NCBI GenBank assembly: GCA_030600135.1
Contig: JAUVMS010000234.1
Span: 1-5,941, forward strand
Direction: 5' to 3'
DNA from: Hyphomicrobiales bacterium
GTDB taxonomy: Bacteria > Pseudomonadota > Alphaproteobacteria > Rhizobiales > JAUVMS01
DNA length: 5,941 nucleotides
Part shown: piece after piece, positions 1 through 5,936 of the stretch
How the letters are laid out: each line of letters starts with the position of its first letter
Position numbering within the stretch: position 1 is the first letter of the stretch
Notes under the pieces: generated by a model
What the model saw: the letters and a program-made list of their open reading frames with translations, nothing else
Databases searched by the model: none
Told to the model about the DNA's origin: nothing
Position numbers and translations under genes: made by a program

Positions 1-2
1 CC

Positions 3-905
3 GGACAGGACGCGCCAGACGATACAGCCAAGGCCGACGCCCTGAGCCTGACGAAGATTGCCCTCCAACCCGAAGGAACGTTTGTCGAAATCGCCTTCTT
101 GCGCGAGCACTACGAGCACTTGACGGAATGCCGCGACGCCGGCGATTGGCAGGCGGCAAAGGCGGCGGCACTCGCCGCGATGCAAGAGCCCGGCTTCTGG
201 GAGGCCCCGGAGCGCTTTGGCTTGCTCGACATCCTCGAACGGCGAGACCGGATCGAGGCCGGCATGCGCCGGGCCGGCTCGCTGCTGGCCCGCCTGACCG
301 GCGCGGTCCGCGAACACTACCCCGCGCGCCTGGTGGGTATCCTGAGCCAGAACCTCTACTTGCTTGAATTGGCCTGCTCCGACATCAAGGAGGAGCGTCC
401 AAGCGACGCGATCCTCCTCGTTACCATCGGTCGCGAGAGGGGCGCGGAAACGCTACACCTCTCGGGCTTCGCCGAAGAGCTGGCGGATATGTATCGCGCC
501 TGGGCCAAGCGCCGCCGCATGAGACTGCGAGTGTTGGACCGGGTCCCGCGCGAGAACCCCACGGGATTTCGCTTCCTGGCGCTCGTCGAGGGATACGGCG
601 CGTACACAATCCTCTCTAAGGAAACTGGCCTCCACGTATTGGAGCGCCCGACCGGGCAACCCAAAAGCTTCGATCGTCTGCGCGCCGTGGTCAAGGTCGC
701 GCCCCAAACGGCGGTGGTGGATGGTGGAGACCCACCGTCTCTTCGCGAGGCTGCTCAGAACTTGCTCGACGAAGCCGACGTGACGGAACTCAAGATTGTC
801 CGCCGCTACCGCAAGGAGCCCTCGCCCCTGGTTCGCGATAGCGTCAGGGGGTGGCGCACCGGACGAATTGATCAGGTTTTAGAGGGCAATTTCGATCTTC
901 TTTAG
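3..905 (+). CDS. Release factor 2-like protein lacking GGQ (PCRF domain), 5' end outside window
   Basis: The reading frame is open from the left edge to a TAG at 903-905, giving 300 residues with no visible true start. From 189 the string PGFWEAPERF, followed by a charged helix, matches the N-terminal helical part of RF2 (compare DPxFWNDPE). Positions 408-698 read like the PCRF domain: AILLVTIG, AEELADMYRAWAKRRRMRLRVLD, then EGYGAYTILSKETGLHVLERP, parallel to RF2's MLLRMYxRWAE, EGEYAYGxLKxExGVHRLVR. The end (about 786-902), with VRDSVRGWRTGRIDQVLEGN, matches RF2's C-terminal VKDxRTGxxxxxxQAVLDGD. Between them RF2 carries the peptidyl-tRNA hydrolysis domain; here that stretch is only about 30 residues, with no GGQ, and the SPF codon-reading tripeptide is replaced by PTGQP. 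It therefore should not terminate translation as RF2 does. It could be a ribosome-binding relative or the C-terminal module of a larger protein; I cannot tell which. No stops or frameshifts suggest decay. Confidence 0.72.
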   Translation, partial: GQDAPDDTAKADALSLTKIALQPEGTFVEIAFLREHYEHLTECRDAGDWQAAKAAALAAMQEPGFWEAPERFGLLDILERRDRIEAGMRRAGSLLARLTGAVREHYPARLVGILSQNLYLLELACSDIKEERPSDAILLVTIGRERGAETLHLSGFAEELADMYRAWAKRRRMRLRVLDRVPRENPTGFRFLALVEGYGAYTILSKETGLHVLERPTGQPKSFDRLRAVVKVAPQTAVVDGGDPPSLREAAQNLLDEADVTELKIVRRYRKEPSPLVRDSVRGWRTGRIDQVLEGNFDLL

Positions 906-1041
906 GTTGGACAAAATCTCGCAGCGAAGTTCGCGCCAGCGACCTGGGAAACGCCGGGTTCGCTTCACGCGAAGTCGGAAAGGCGCCGACTGCGGCGGTT
1001 TCCTTGGGCCATTTGTTCAATGAAATCGCCCGGCTCGCTTT
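906..1041. other. Convergent spacer with small hairpins
   Basis: This spacer lies between the stop of the release factor-like gene and the stop of the truncated asnB-like frame. It holds GCGAA-G-TTCGC at 924-934, TTCGC-TTCAC-GCGAA at 959-973 and AGTCGG-N7-CCGACT at 973-991. None is followed by a convincing T tract, so an intrinsic terminator for either gene is possible but not shown. The minus strand across 960-1060 may also contain foreign sequence joined to asnB. I see no gene in it. Confidence 0.35.
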
Positions 1042-2211
1042 TCAACCACCAGCGCCATCGCGCGTGTAACCGCTAAAGAGTTCATCACCGCCATCGCCTG
1101 ATAGAGAGACGGTGACATGTTCGCGCGTGGGCGCTGAGACAAGGTAGGTCGGGATTTGCGAGGAATCGGCGAATGGCTCATCATAAACCGAGGCAAGTTT
1201 GGGAATGACGTCGATTGCCTGATCCGCCGTGACATAAAGCTCAGTATGATCCGTCCCGACGTGCCGGGCCACGGTGGCGGCGTGTTTCGCCTCGTCGAAG
1301 CCCTCGACGTCGAAGCCGATTGAGAAGGTCTTGACGGGCCTAGCGGAGACTTTCTGCATGAGGGCGACGACGGTTGATGAATCAATGCCGCCGGAGAGAA
1401 AAGCTCCCAAAGGGACATCTGAGATCATGTGTCTCGAAACCGCGTCTCCAAGCAAGGCATCCAACTGGTCGATGGCGTCCTCGTCGGTTCCTTCAAAGGG
1501 TGTGGACTGGCCAGCGGCGACACCATCCTCCAATCGCCAATAGGGCTTTAGATTGTGGGGACCTGAGACCGATTTAGTCAAAATCCATCCCGGTTCAAGC
1601 TTGCGGGCATTTTGGTAGATTGTCTTGGGGGCCGGAATGTAGTTGTGGCGCAAATAGGAGACCACGGCATTTCGGTCGATGGTTCTGTCGAACGCCGGGT
1701 TTGCCGTGAGTGCCTTCAGTTCCGAGCCGAACATGAGGATGCCATCGTGCAGGCTCCAGTAGAGCGGCTTGATGCCCAGCCGATCCCTGACCAAGCTCAA
1801 CTTGTGTTGCTTGCGGTCCCAGATGCCGATGGCAAACATTCCGATCAGTCGTTTGACGGCCGCCTCGACACCCCACTCGGCGCACCCCTCGACAATGACT
1901 TCGGTGTCGGAATGACCGCGGAACTTTCGGCCCTTTTGCTCGAGTTCGCGACGCAACTCGCCCGCGTTGTAGACTGCGCCGTTGTAGGTGATCACGAACC
2001 GACCGCAAGACGACCGCATGGGCTGTTGGCCGGCCTCGGAAAGGTCGACAATGGCAAGCCGCCGGTGGCCAAGGTAGATGCCGTTGTCATCATCGACCCA
2101 AATGCTTTCGCCATCTGGCCCGCGATGACGCAGAGTGCTGGTCATATCGCGAATGACACCTGCGGTGCCGCGCCGACCATTGAATACAAACAGGCCCGCT
2201 ATTCCGCACAT
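1042..2211 (-). pseudogene. asnB: AsnB-like glutamine-dependent amidotransferase, C-terminally truncated
   Basis: The start is set by the family: ATG at 2211 gives MCGIAG, leaving Cys2 as N-terminal nucleophile of the class II glutaminase. A TTG 15 bases upstream is in frame but would block it. Visible glutaminase motifs are RHRGPDG, LGHRRLAIVD, YNGAVYN (usually YNGEIYN), HSDTEV and VRDRLGIKPLYW. The synthetase half has the PP-loop LSGGIDSS at residues 272-279 and SGDGGDELFSGY at about 371-382. Homology stops near position 1060; five unrelated residues and a TGA follow, giving 389 residues where the family usually has about 600-650. The missing 230 or more residues complete the synthetase domain, so amide synthesis is unlikely. 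In polysaccharide loci such proteins (for example Bordetella WbmE) are implicated in converting uronic acids to uronamides, which suits the WbpB/WbpD neighbours. Whether the short product is made or retains glutaminase activity is unknown. Confidence 0.85.
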
Positions 2212-2532
2212 GACCGCATCTATCAAATACCTAAAAGATTTGTCTAGAGAATATCCGTGGAATGAGGGCCGTCAAGCACGTTCGTCCAATTTCGTCATTT
2301 GTAGGTCATGTTGGTTGAAACTCAAGGACCGCGAAGTGCGGAAGCAAGATTGACAAGCATATTGCGGGATGCGCACTGCCATAATCCCGGCGTTTCTCTA
2401 TCCGATCGCGATTATGAGTGGGCGTGGTCTACTTGTGCTCCTGGTGTGTGATCACATGAAAAGGAAGCATTTCTGCTCGTCAATTGGCGGGCCTGGTCGT
2501 ATTGCTTTGACATGACCACGAACCTTACGCGG
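2212..2532. other. Intergenic region between wbpD-like and asnB-like genes
   Basis: These 321 bases hold no credible gene. The minus-strand frame at 2412-2627 overlaps the acetyltransferase and looks like chance. A possible promoter for the asnB-like gene lies at 2248-2275. A 10-bp palindrome, TGTGATCACA, lies at 2447-2456. Just downstream of the acetyltransferase on the minus strand is a weak AGCA-GAAA-TGCT hairpin (about 2468-2479) followed by TTCCTTTT, which might be a poor terminator. A gap this long inside an otherwise tight minus-strand cluster suggests that asnB was separately transcribed or that material between them was lost. Confidence 0.5.
2248..2275 (-). promoter_or_regulatory. 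Possible sigma-70-type promoter for asnB-like gene
   Basis: On the minus strand TTGACG (2275-2270, five of six consensus bases) is followed after 16 bases by TATTCT (2253-2248, four of six). Transcription would begin near 2240, about 30 bases before the ATG at 2211. Spacing and position are good, but the -10 is weak and no strong Shine-Dalgarno precedes the ATG, so this is a candidate only. Confidence 0.35.
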
Positions 2533-3111
2533 TCAGTCGGTTCGGGCGAGCTTGTTGTGTCCGATCTCGCGATAGCGCTCGCCTGTAATCGGACATGTGA
2601 GGTCCGCTCCCAGCTTTGCACCGGCACGGCTCATCCATCCAATCCGCTTGGCTGGCACACCGGCCATCAGCGCATAGTTCGGCACATCCGTCGTTACGAC
2701 AGCGCCAGCAGCGATGAAGCAGTAGGCGCCCAAGTCGTGACCGCAGACAATGGTGGCGTTAGCGCCAATGGTCGCGCCTTGTCTTACCAATGTGGATTGG
2801 AACTCATCCTTGCGTTCAATTTCAGCGCGGGGGTTGCTGACATTGGTGAAAACACAGCTCGGACCGCAAAACACGCCGTCCTCAAGCTCGACGCCCTTAT
2901 AAACACTGACGTTGTTTTGCACTTTGCAGTTGTCACCGATCTTCACATCGGGCCCGACCATAACGTTTTGGCCAAGTACGCAGTTTTGCCCGATCGAGCA
3001 GCCAGCAAGAACGTGGACGAAGTGCCAAATTTTACTGCCTTGGCCAATCTCACATGGGTCATCGACATAGGCACTTTCGTGGATGAAGACGCCGTCGTGG
3101 GATTCAGCCAT
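2533..3111 (-). CDS. wbpD: WbpD/WlbB-type UDP-2-acetamido-3-amino-uronate N-acetyltransferase
   Basis: This is a complete 192-residue left-handed beta-helix acyltransferase. Hexapeptide-type repeats run from about residue 8 to 155: VFIHESAYVDD, IGQGSKIWHFVHVLAGCSIGQ, LGQNVMVGPDVKIGDNC, VQNNVSVYKGVELEDGVFCGP, then GATIGANATIVCGHDLG and the closing AGVPAKRIGWM. The IWHFxHV and VQNNVSVYKGVxLEDxVFxGPSxVFTNVxNPR blocks are typical of WbpD/WlbB. The family transfers acetyl from acetyl-CoA to the 3-amino group of UDP-2-acetamido-3-amino-2,3-dideoxy-glucuronate in the cytoplasm, giving the UDP-diacetamido-uronic acid used in O-antigen. The ATG at 3111 overlaps the end of the dehydrogenase gene by eight bases, so translation is probably coupled; GAGGGG (3122-3127) lies ten bases upstream. 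It has normal length and all expected repeats, and is the one clearly intact sugar gene here. A related acetyltransferase such as PglD or NeuD is less likely given the motifs and the partner. Confidence 0.92.
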   Translation of the reverse strand: MAESHDGVFIHESAYVDDPCEIGQGSKIWHFVHVLAGCSIGQNCVLGQNVMVGPDVKIGDNCKVQNNVSVYKGVELEDGVFCGPSCVFTNVSNPRAEIERKDEFQSTLVRQGATIGANATIVCGHDLGAYCFIAAGAVVTTDVPNYALMAGVPAKRIGWMSRAGAKLGADLTCPITGERYREIGHNKLARTD

Positions 3112-4095
3112 AACCTAGTCGCCCCTCGCTTTGCGCCCTGTCCAGAAACGGATGGCGCTCGCCGGTGCTGGGCTCAATCATGGCCGATCGAATAGCAGAT
3201 ACCGTCTCGATCGAGGGGCGAACGTCGTCCAGCGAGAAGCCGTTGCCTTGCAGAATTTGCTGATAGCTAAGTGTATGCAAGTCGGTGAAACCGCCCGAAA
3301 ACTCGATCTCGACGCCGTCGACCGTGATGGAGCGGAAGGTCGTTTGATCGTTCTTCAAACCAAGCGGTAGGTCACGACTGTTGATCGACAAGAACCATCT
3401 GACACGCGCGCGCTGGTACTCGAGATAGCCGGATGCGCAATCGCGGGCATGATATTGGACGATATTATTTTTCAGGGGCCCGAAGACAAAAGACAGCATG
3501 TCATAAAAATGAACGCCGATATTGGTCGCGATGCCGCCTGATTTCTCCTCGCTGCCCTTCCATGAGACCTGGTACCAGCGGCCGCGCGAGGTGATGTACG
3601 CGAGATCGACATCGTAGATGTGATCGGGCCCGCTCTCGGCGACGCGATCCTTGAGAGCGATGATCGCGGGATGCAACCGGAGCTGGAGTATCGTATTCAC
3701 CTTTCGGCCCGTGCTGTGCTCCATTTCGGCCAGACCGTCGATGTTCCAAGGGTTGAGAACCAACGGTTTCTCGCAGATCGCTTCAGCCTCGGACCTAAGT
3801 GCGAAACGTACATGGGCATCGTGCAGGTAATTCGGTGAACAGATGCTGATGTAGTCGACCAACTCGTGGCGCCGGCGGAGTTTGTCGATGTGTCGGTCGA
3901 AGCGCTCGAACTCGACGAAAAACCGTGCATCGGGAAAGTAGCTATCGATGACCCCGACCGAGTCGGCCGGGTCGTACGCGGCGACGATATCTCCGCCGAC
4001 GTCTCCAATGGCCCGCATATGGCGAGGGCGACGTAACCCGCTGCGCCAATGAGGGCAAATCGCGGGCAGTACTCTGCGCGGGATGCTTCAGTCAT
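3104..4095 (-). pseudogene. wbpB: WbpB/WlbA-type nucleotide-sugar 3-dehydrogenase, frameshifted near its start
   Basis: This is a Gfo/Idh/MocA oxidoreductase. The long frame (3104-4018) carries AAYDPADSVGVIDSYFPDA, SPNYLHDAHVRFAL, CEKPLVLNP with the conserved EKP lysine, and GGIATNIGVHFYDML, all typical of WbpB/WlbA. The family oxidises C3 of UDP-2-acetamido-glucuronate with NAD, before transamination by WbpE. The N-terminal NAD-binding piece, RFALIGAAGYVA, is in another frame, starting at an ATG at 4095 (AGGT six bases upstream). The two meet at GGG 4026-4028: one extra G there would give GYVAPRHMRAIGD, the expected family sequence, and about 330 residues in total (P. aeruginosa WbpB is about 316). 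So a single base has been lost, or miscalled, in a short homopolymer. The ATG at 4018 could restart translation but would omit the glycine-rich NAD loop. The 3' end overlaps the acetyltransferase start. Confidence 0.88.
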
Positions 4096-4259
4096 TGCAC
4101 GACCTGCGGTCTTGTAGGAGCCTCTCATGGACTGGGGCGTGATCCGTACAGATCGGAGAATACTGAATTCCTGTCAGGCGGTCCGTCCTCCTGGCTCTTA
4201 CCTGAATCGTCAATCGCCCTTTGCACGTTGAATCTAGAGGCTGTCTCAAATTCTTGGTG

Positions 4260-4270
4260 TTTCTACCACC
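4260..4270 (-). promoter_or_regulatory. ops-like sequence in a hairpin
   Basis: On the minus strand this reads GGTGGTAGAAA; its first eight bases differ at one position from the ops core GGCGGTAG bound by RfaH. GATAGCTG directly precedes it, recalling the GGTAGCTG of JUMPstart elements. TGGTG and CACCA around it (4255-4259, 4267-4271) can form a five-base stem with GTAGAAA in the loop, and E. coli ops also presents its bases from a small hairpin. The match is short and could be chance. Confidence 0.3.
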
Positions 4271-4311
4271 AGCTATCAGACCCTCGTCGACTGACAAACG
4301 ATGAATGCGGT

Positions 4312-4330
4312 GCATTCAATTGTTGAATGC
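4312..4330. repeat. Perfect 19-bp palindrome, candidate operator (copy 1)
   Basis: The sequence GCATTCAATTGTTGAATGC is a perfect eight-base inverted repeat around a three-base centre. A further half-site, TGAATGC at 4302-4308, pairs with GCATTCA at 4312-4318 across GGT, so three half-sites alternate on the strands. It sits three bases beyond the stop of the NusG-like gene. There is no T tract, so an operator is preferred over a terminator. A near copy lies at 5498-5514. Confidence 0.6.
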
Positions 4331-4333
4331 CCG

Positions 4334-4837
4334 CTACGCTGGGACCAGGGCGGATGTGTCCTGGAGAACCCGCGTTTGACGGCCCATGACGTCGAGTAAC
4401 AGCCAGACACGATCCTTTTCGGGCGCCGATAGAACCCGGGCAACGAAATTGCGAAATGGGCCTTCGGTAAGTGTTACACAGTCGCCCGGCTCCACCTTTG
4501 GCAAGAGAAACTGACTTAGGCGCCCGGCATCCTCGTGGGCGCGCAGATGTTCAACAAAGTCCTCTGGCAGCAGCCCGACGCTGTCACCGAACTTCACCAG
4601 AGAACGGACGCCGCGGGTCGAAAGCAGCGGTCGCCATTGGTCTCGCGTCCTGGAGAACCTTACGAAAATATATGACGGGAACAAAGGCCGCTTCACCTGT
4701 TCGACCTTTCGGGCATGGCGACGGGTTCGTGTCATCATCGGGCAATAAACTTCGAACGATTGACGCTCAATGTGTTGAATCGCAATCGATTCCTGGTTCG
4801 CCTTGGTGTAGAGCGCAAACCACTGTCGCTCACTCAT
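4334..4837 (-). CDS. NusG-family transcription antiterminator (RfaH/UpxY-like)
   Basis: This is a complete 167-residue protein. Residues 5-105 form the NusG N-terminal (NGN) domain: WFALYTKANQE, a helix with IERQSFEVYCPM, the basic stretch RTRRHARKVEQVKRPLFPSYIFVRF, then GVRSLVKFGD and LPEDFVEHLR. Residues 116-165 form a KOW domain beginning VEPGDCVTLTEGPFRNFVARV. PLFPSYIFV is a hallmark of the family. The NGN domain binds the RNA polymerase clamp helices and suppresses pausing; specialised paralogues such as RfaH, Bacteroides UpxY and LoaP act on long polysaccharide operons. Its place at the head of a polysaccharide cluster, rather than beside secE and rplK, argues for a specialised paralogue rather than housekeeping NusG. 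The ATG at 4837 has GAGGA (4846-4850) eight bases upstream. Only 22 bases separate it from the regulator gene, so the two are almost certainly cotranscribed. Confidence 0.9.
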   Translation of the reverse strand: MSERQWFALYTKANQESIAIQHIERQSFEVYCPMMTRTRRHARKVEQVKRPLFPSYIFVRFSRTRDQWRPLLSTRGVRSLVKFGDSVGLLPEDFVEHLRAHEDAGRLSQFLLPKVEPGDCVTLTEGPFRNFVARVLSAPEKDRVWLLLDVMGRQTRVLQDTSALVPA

Positions 4838-4859
4838 GGTATTCGTCCTCAGCCCTTTT

Positions 4860-5477
4860 CTATTGCAGAAAACCAGGTATCAAGAGACGCGATTGGTCGA
4901 GTCCAGCATTGATAAGAAAGCGTTCTAAATCAAACTCTTGATCGACTGCAACGAGGTAGTGGCAGGCCACGGCCGCGTCCAGTCGTTCGCGATCATGGGC
5001 CCTTTGTAAGTCCGCCAGAGACGGATAAATTGTTACTCCGCTACGCGATAGCTCTGCATTGGCATGGTCGATGATGCCAATTATGTTGAGATCTGGAAAT
5101 TTGGCAGAAACAAGGAGAGCCAGCTCTGTGAGTTCGGTATTTCCAAGAAACACTATGTTGATCCAGCTGTTGGCCTGGCAGAGTGTCAACAGAGCGCTGT
5201 ATTGCTCACGGCCGCTCCGAAAAATGTCGAACGAGGCTTGCAGATAGCTTGCCGTTAGTTGTGCTTTTTCGGCAAAACCGTCTGGCGTCAGATAGTAGAG
5301 GTAGCGACGCACCGGCGCCTGCTGCAGCTTGATTAGCCCCTTGCTGACGCAGCGTTTGACATGCCAGTTGATCATGCCGACGGAGATGCCGATCTCCTCG
5401 GAGAGCCGTTTTTGAGAGATTGCCGGGTTGCGATCGATCTCGATCAATAGCTGACGAATGACGTTCTGATCGGACAT
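4860..5477 (-). CDS. Winged-helix regulator with Rossmann-like C-terminal half
   Basis: From the ATG at 5477 this is a 205-residue protein. Residues 5-65 are a MarR/ArsR-like winged helix: RQLLIEIDRNPAISQKRLSEEIG, then recognition-helix region SVGMINWHVKRCVSKGLI and a wing RRYLYYLTPDGF. Residues 68-96 look helical. Residues 106-175 resemble a Rossmann-type fold: INIVFLGNTELTELALLVSAKF, then NIIGIIDH and GVTIYPSLADL, which suggests binding of a nucleotide or nucleotide-sugar ligand. That is inference from strand-helix pattern only; no named family was assigned. The start is uncertain. ATG 5528 has a better Shine-Dalgarno (AGGTG five bases upstream) and would add 17 residues, but would put the palindrome at 5498-5514 inside the coding sequence; I chose 5477 because the helix-turn-helix domain begins directly after it. 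Being the first gene before the antiterminator suggests a locus-specific regulator, perhaps autoregulatory. Confidence 0.78.
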   Translation of the reverse strand: MSDQNVIRQLLIEIDRNPAISQKRLSEEIGISVGMINWHVKRCVSKGLIKLQQAPVRRYLYYLTPDGFAEKAQLTASYLQASFDIFRSGREQYSALLTLCQANSWINIVFLGNTELTELALLVSAKFPDLNIIGIIDHANAELSRSGVTIYPSLADLQRAHDRERLDAAVACHYLVAVDQEFDLERFLINAGLDQSRLLIPGFLQ

Positions 5478-5936
5478 TGTTCCATCGGCCAAAACCACAT
5501 TCAATTGTTGAACGCTTAACACCCTCATGTAACACCTGCAAGTCGGGCGAGGGAAAAGCAGTGGATACAACTGCCTGGCGTCATTGCCGTGCATGCGCAG
5601 GCGCTATGTGGCGAGGTTTGGTGCCCCGCCGATGGGGATGGCGTCGTGCCTGGTGGTTCTACGCGACCGGCAGTCGGGTTGGTACTGCAGCAAGACCAAG
5701 CGGCAAAGTCGTGGCCAAACAGGGCGATGCGCGGCCACGTAGTTTGCGCTTCGATCTTGCGAAAAACTGATTCGCGCAAATTGCAACAAGAAAATTATCG
5801 CCGCCAGGAATTTTCCTCTAGCCGGATCGTTGTATGGGTGTTCTCGGGCTTCGGTCATCCCCGCTTGACCGGCCAAGAGACACCGCCTGGCCATCGTCCT
5901 GCGTATCGGGTTTTGCGTATCAGGAGGCCAGGCCGC
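5478..5936. other. Divergent intergenic region upstream of regulator
   Basis: About 460 bases separate the regulator start from a possible plus-strand start at 5937. It contains the second palindrome copy (5498-5514), a GCAGT-N7-ACTGC inverted repeat (5558-5574) and an AT-richer stretch (about 5758-5822) with AGGAA-TT-TTCCT at 5806-5817. A GATAAT on the minus strand in the AT-rich stretch lacks a good -35, so I do not call a promoter. The 96-codon minus-strand frame at 5604-5894 shows no recognisable motif and no good Shine-Dalgarno, so I treat it as chance. The promoter for the regulator operon must lie here if it has its own. Confidence 0.4.
5498..5514. repeat. Palindrome copy 2, candidate operator of the regulator gene
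   Basis: CATTCAATTGTTGAACG shares its first 15 bases exactly with the palindrome at 4313-4327 and keeps the TTCAA-N3-TTGAA core; only the outermost pairs differ. It lies 21-37 bases upstream of the preferred regulator start (5477), where a bound protein could block or assist transcription or translation. By a simple equal-base estimate a second 15-base match in a window this size is unlikely (a few percent at most). Confidence 0.55.

Larger units (their letters stand above)
4096..4333 (-). promoter_or_regulatory. Leader between NusG-like gene and wbpB-like gene
   Basis: These 238 bases contain no credible gene; a 75-codon minus-strand frame at 4088-4315 shows no recognisable motif. Read on the minus strand, the leader begins with a perfect palindrome three bases after the antiterminator stop, continues with an ops-like GGTGGTAG in a small hairpin, and ends at the Shine-Dalgarno of the wbpB-like gene. 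I found no convincing -35/-10 pair, so the sugar genes are probably read through from upstream. This is the position where an RfaH-type factor would be expected to act. Confidence 0.45.

Noticed and set aside
1612..2247. Plus-strand open frame of 211 codons opposite the asnB-like gene
   Set aside because: It is antisense to a gene with clear family motifs, its own translation shows no domain, and GC-rich coding DNA often leaves open antisense frames.
2447..2456. TGTGATCACA as a CRP-type site
   Set aside because: CRP sites need a six-base spacer between TGTGA and TCACA; here the half-sites abut, and the location is just past a gene end rather than at a promoter.
2512..3195. Plus-strand open frame of 227 codons opposite the WbpD-like gene
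   Set aside because: The hexapeptide-repeat protein on the minus strand explains the sequence; the antisense product has no recognisable features.
4237..4250. GAGGCTGTCTCAAA, resembling terminal inverted repeats of some insertion sequences
   Set aside because: Only one end-like sequence is present, with no matching opposite end, target duplication or transposase fragment nearby.
4088..4315. Minus-strand open frame of 75 codons in the wbpB leader
   Set aside because: It overlaps the palindrome and the start of the wbpB-like gene in another frame and has no domain signal.
4312..4330. Palindrome as an intrinsic terminator of the NusG-like gene
   Set aside because: The stem is AT-rich and no T tract follows on the minus strand; a near copy upstream of the regulator gene fits an operator better.
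5604..5894. Minus-strand open frame of 96 codons upstream of the regulator
   Set aside because: It has no recognisable motif, lacks a clear Shine-Dalgarno, and contains only one short hydrophobic stretch; it is more likely chance in a promoter region.
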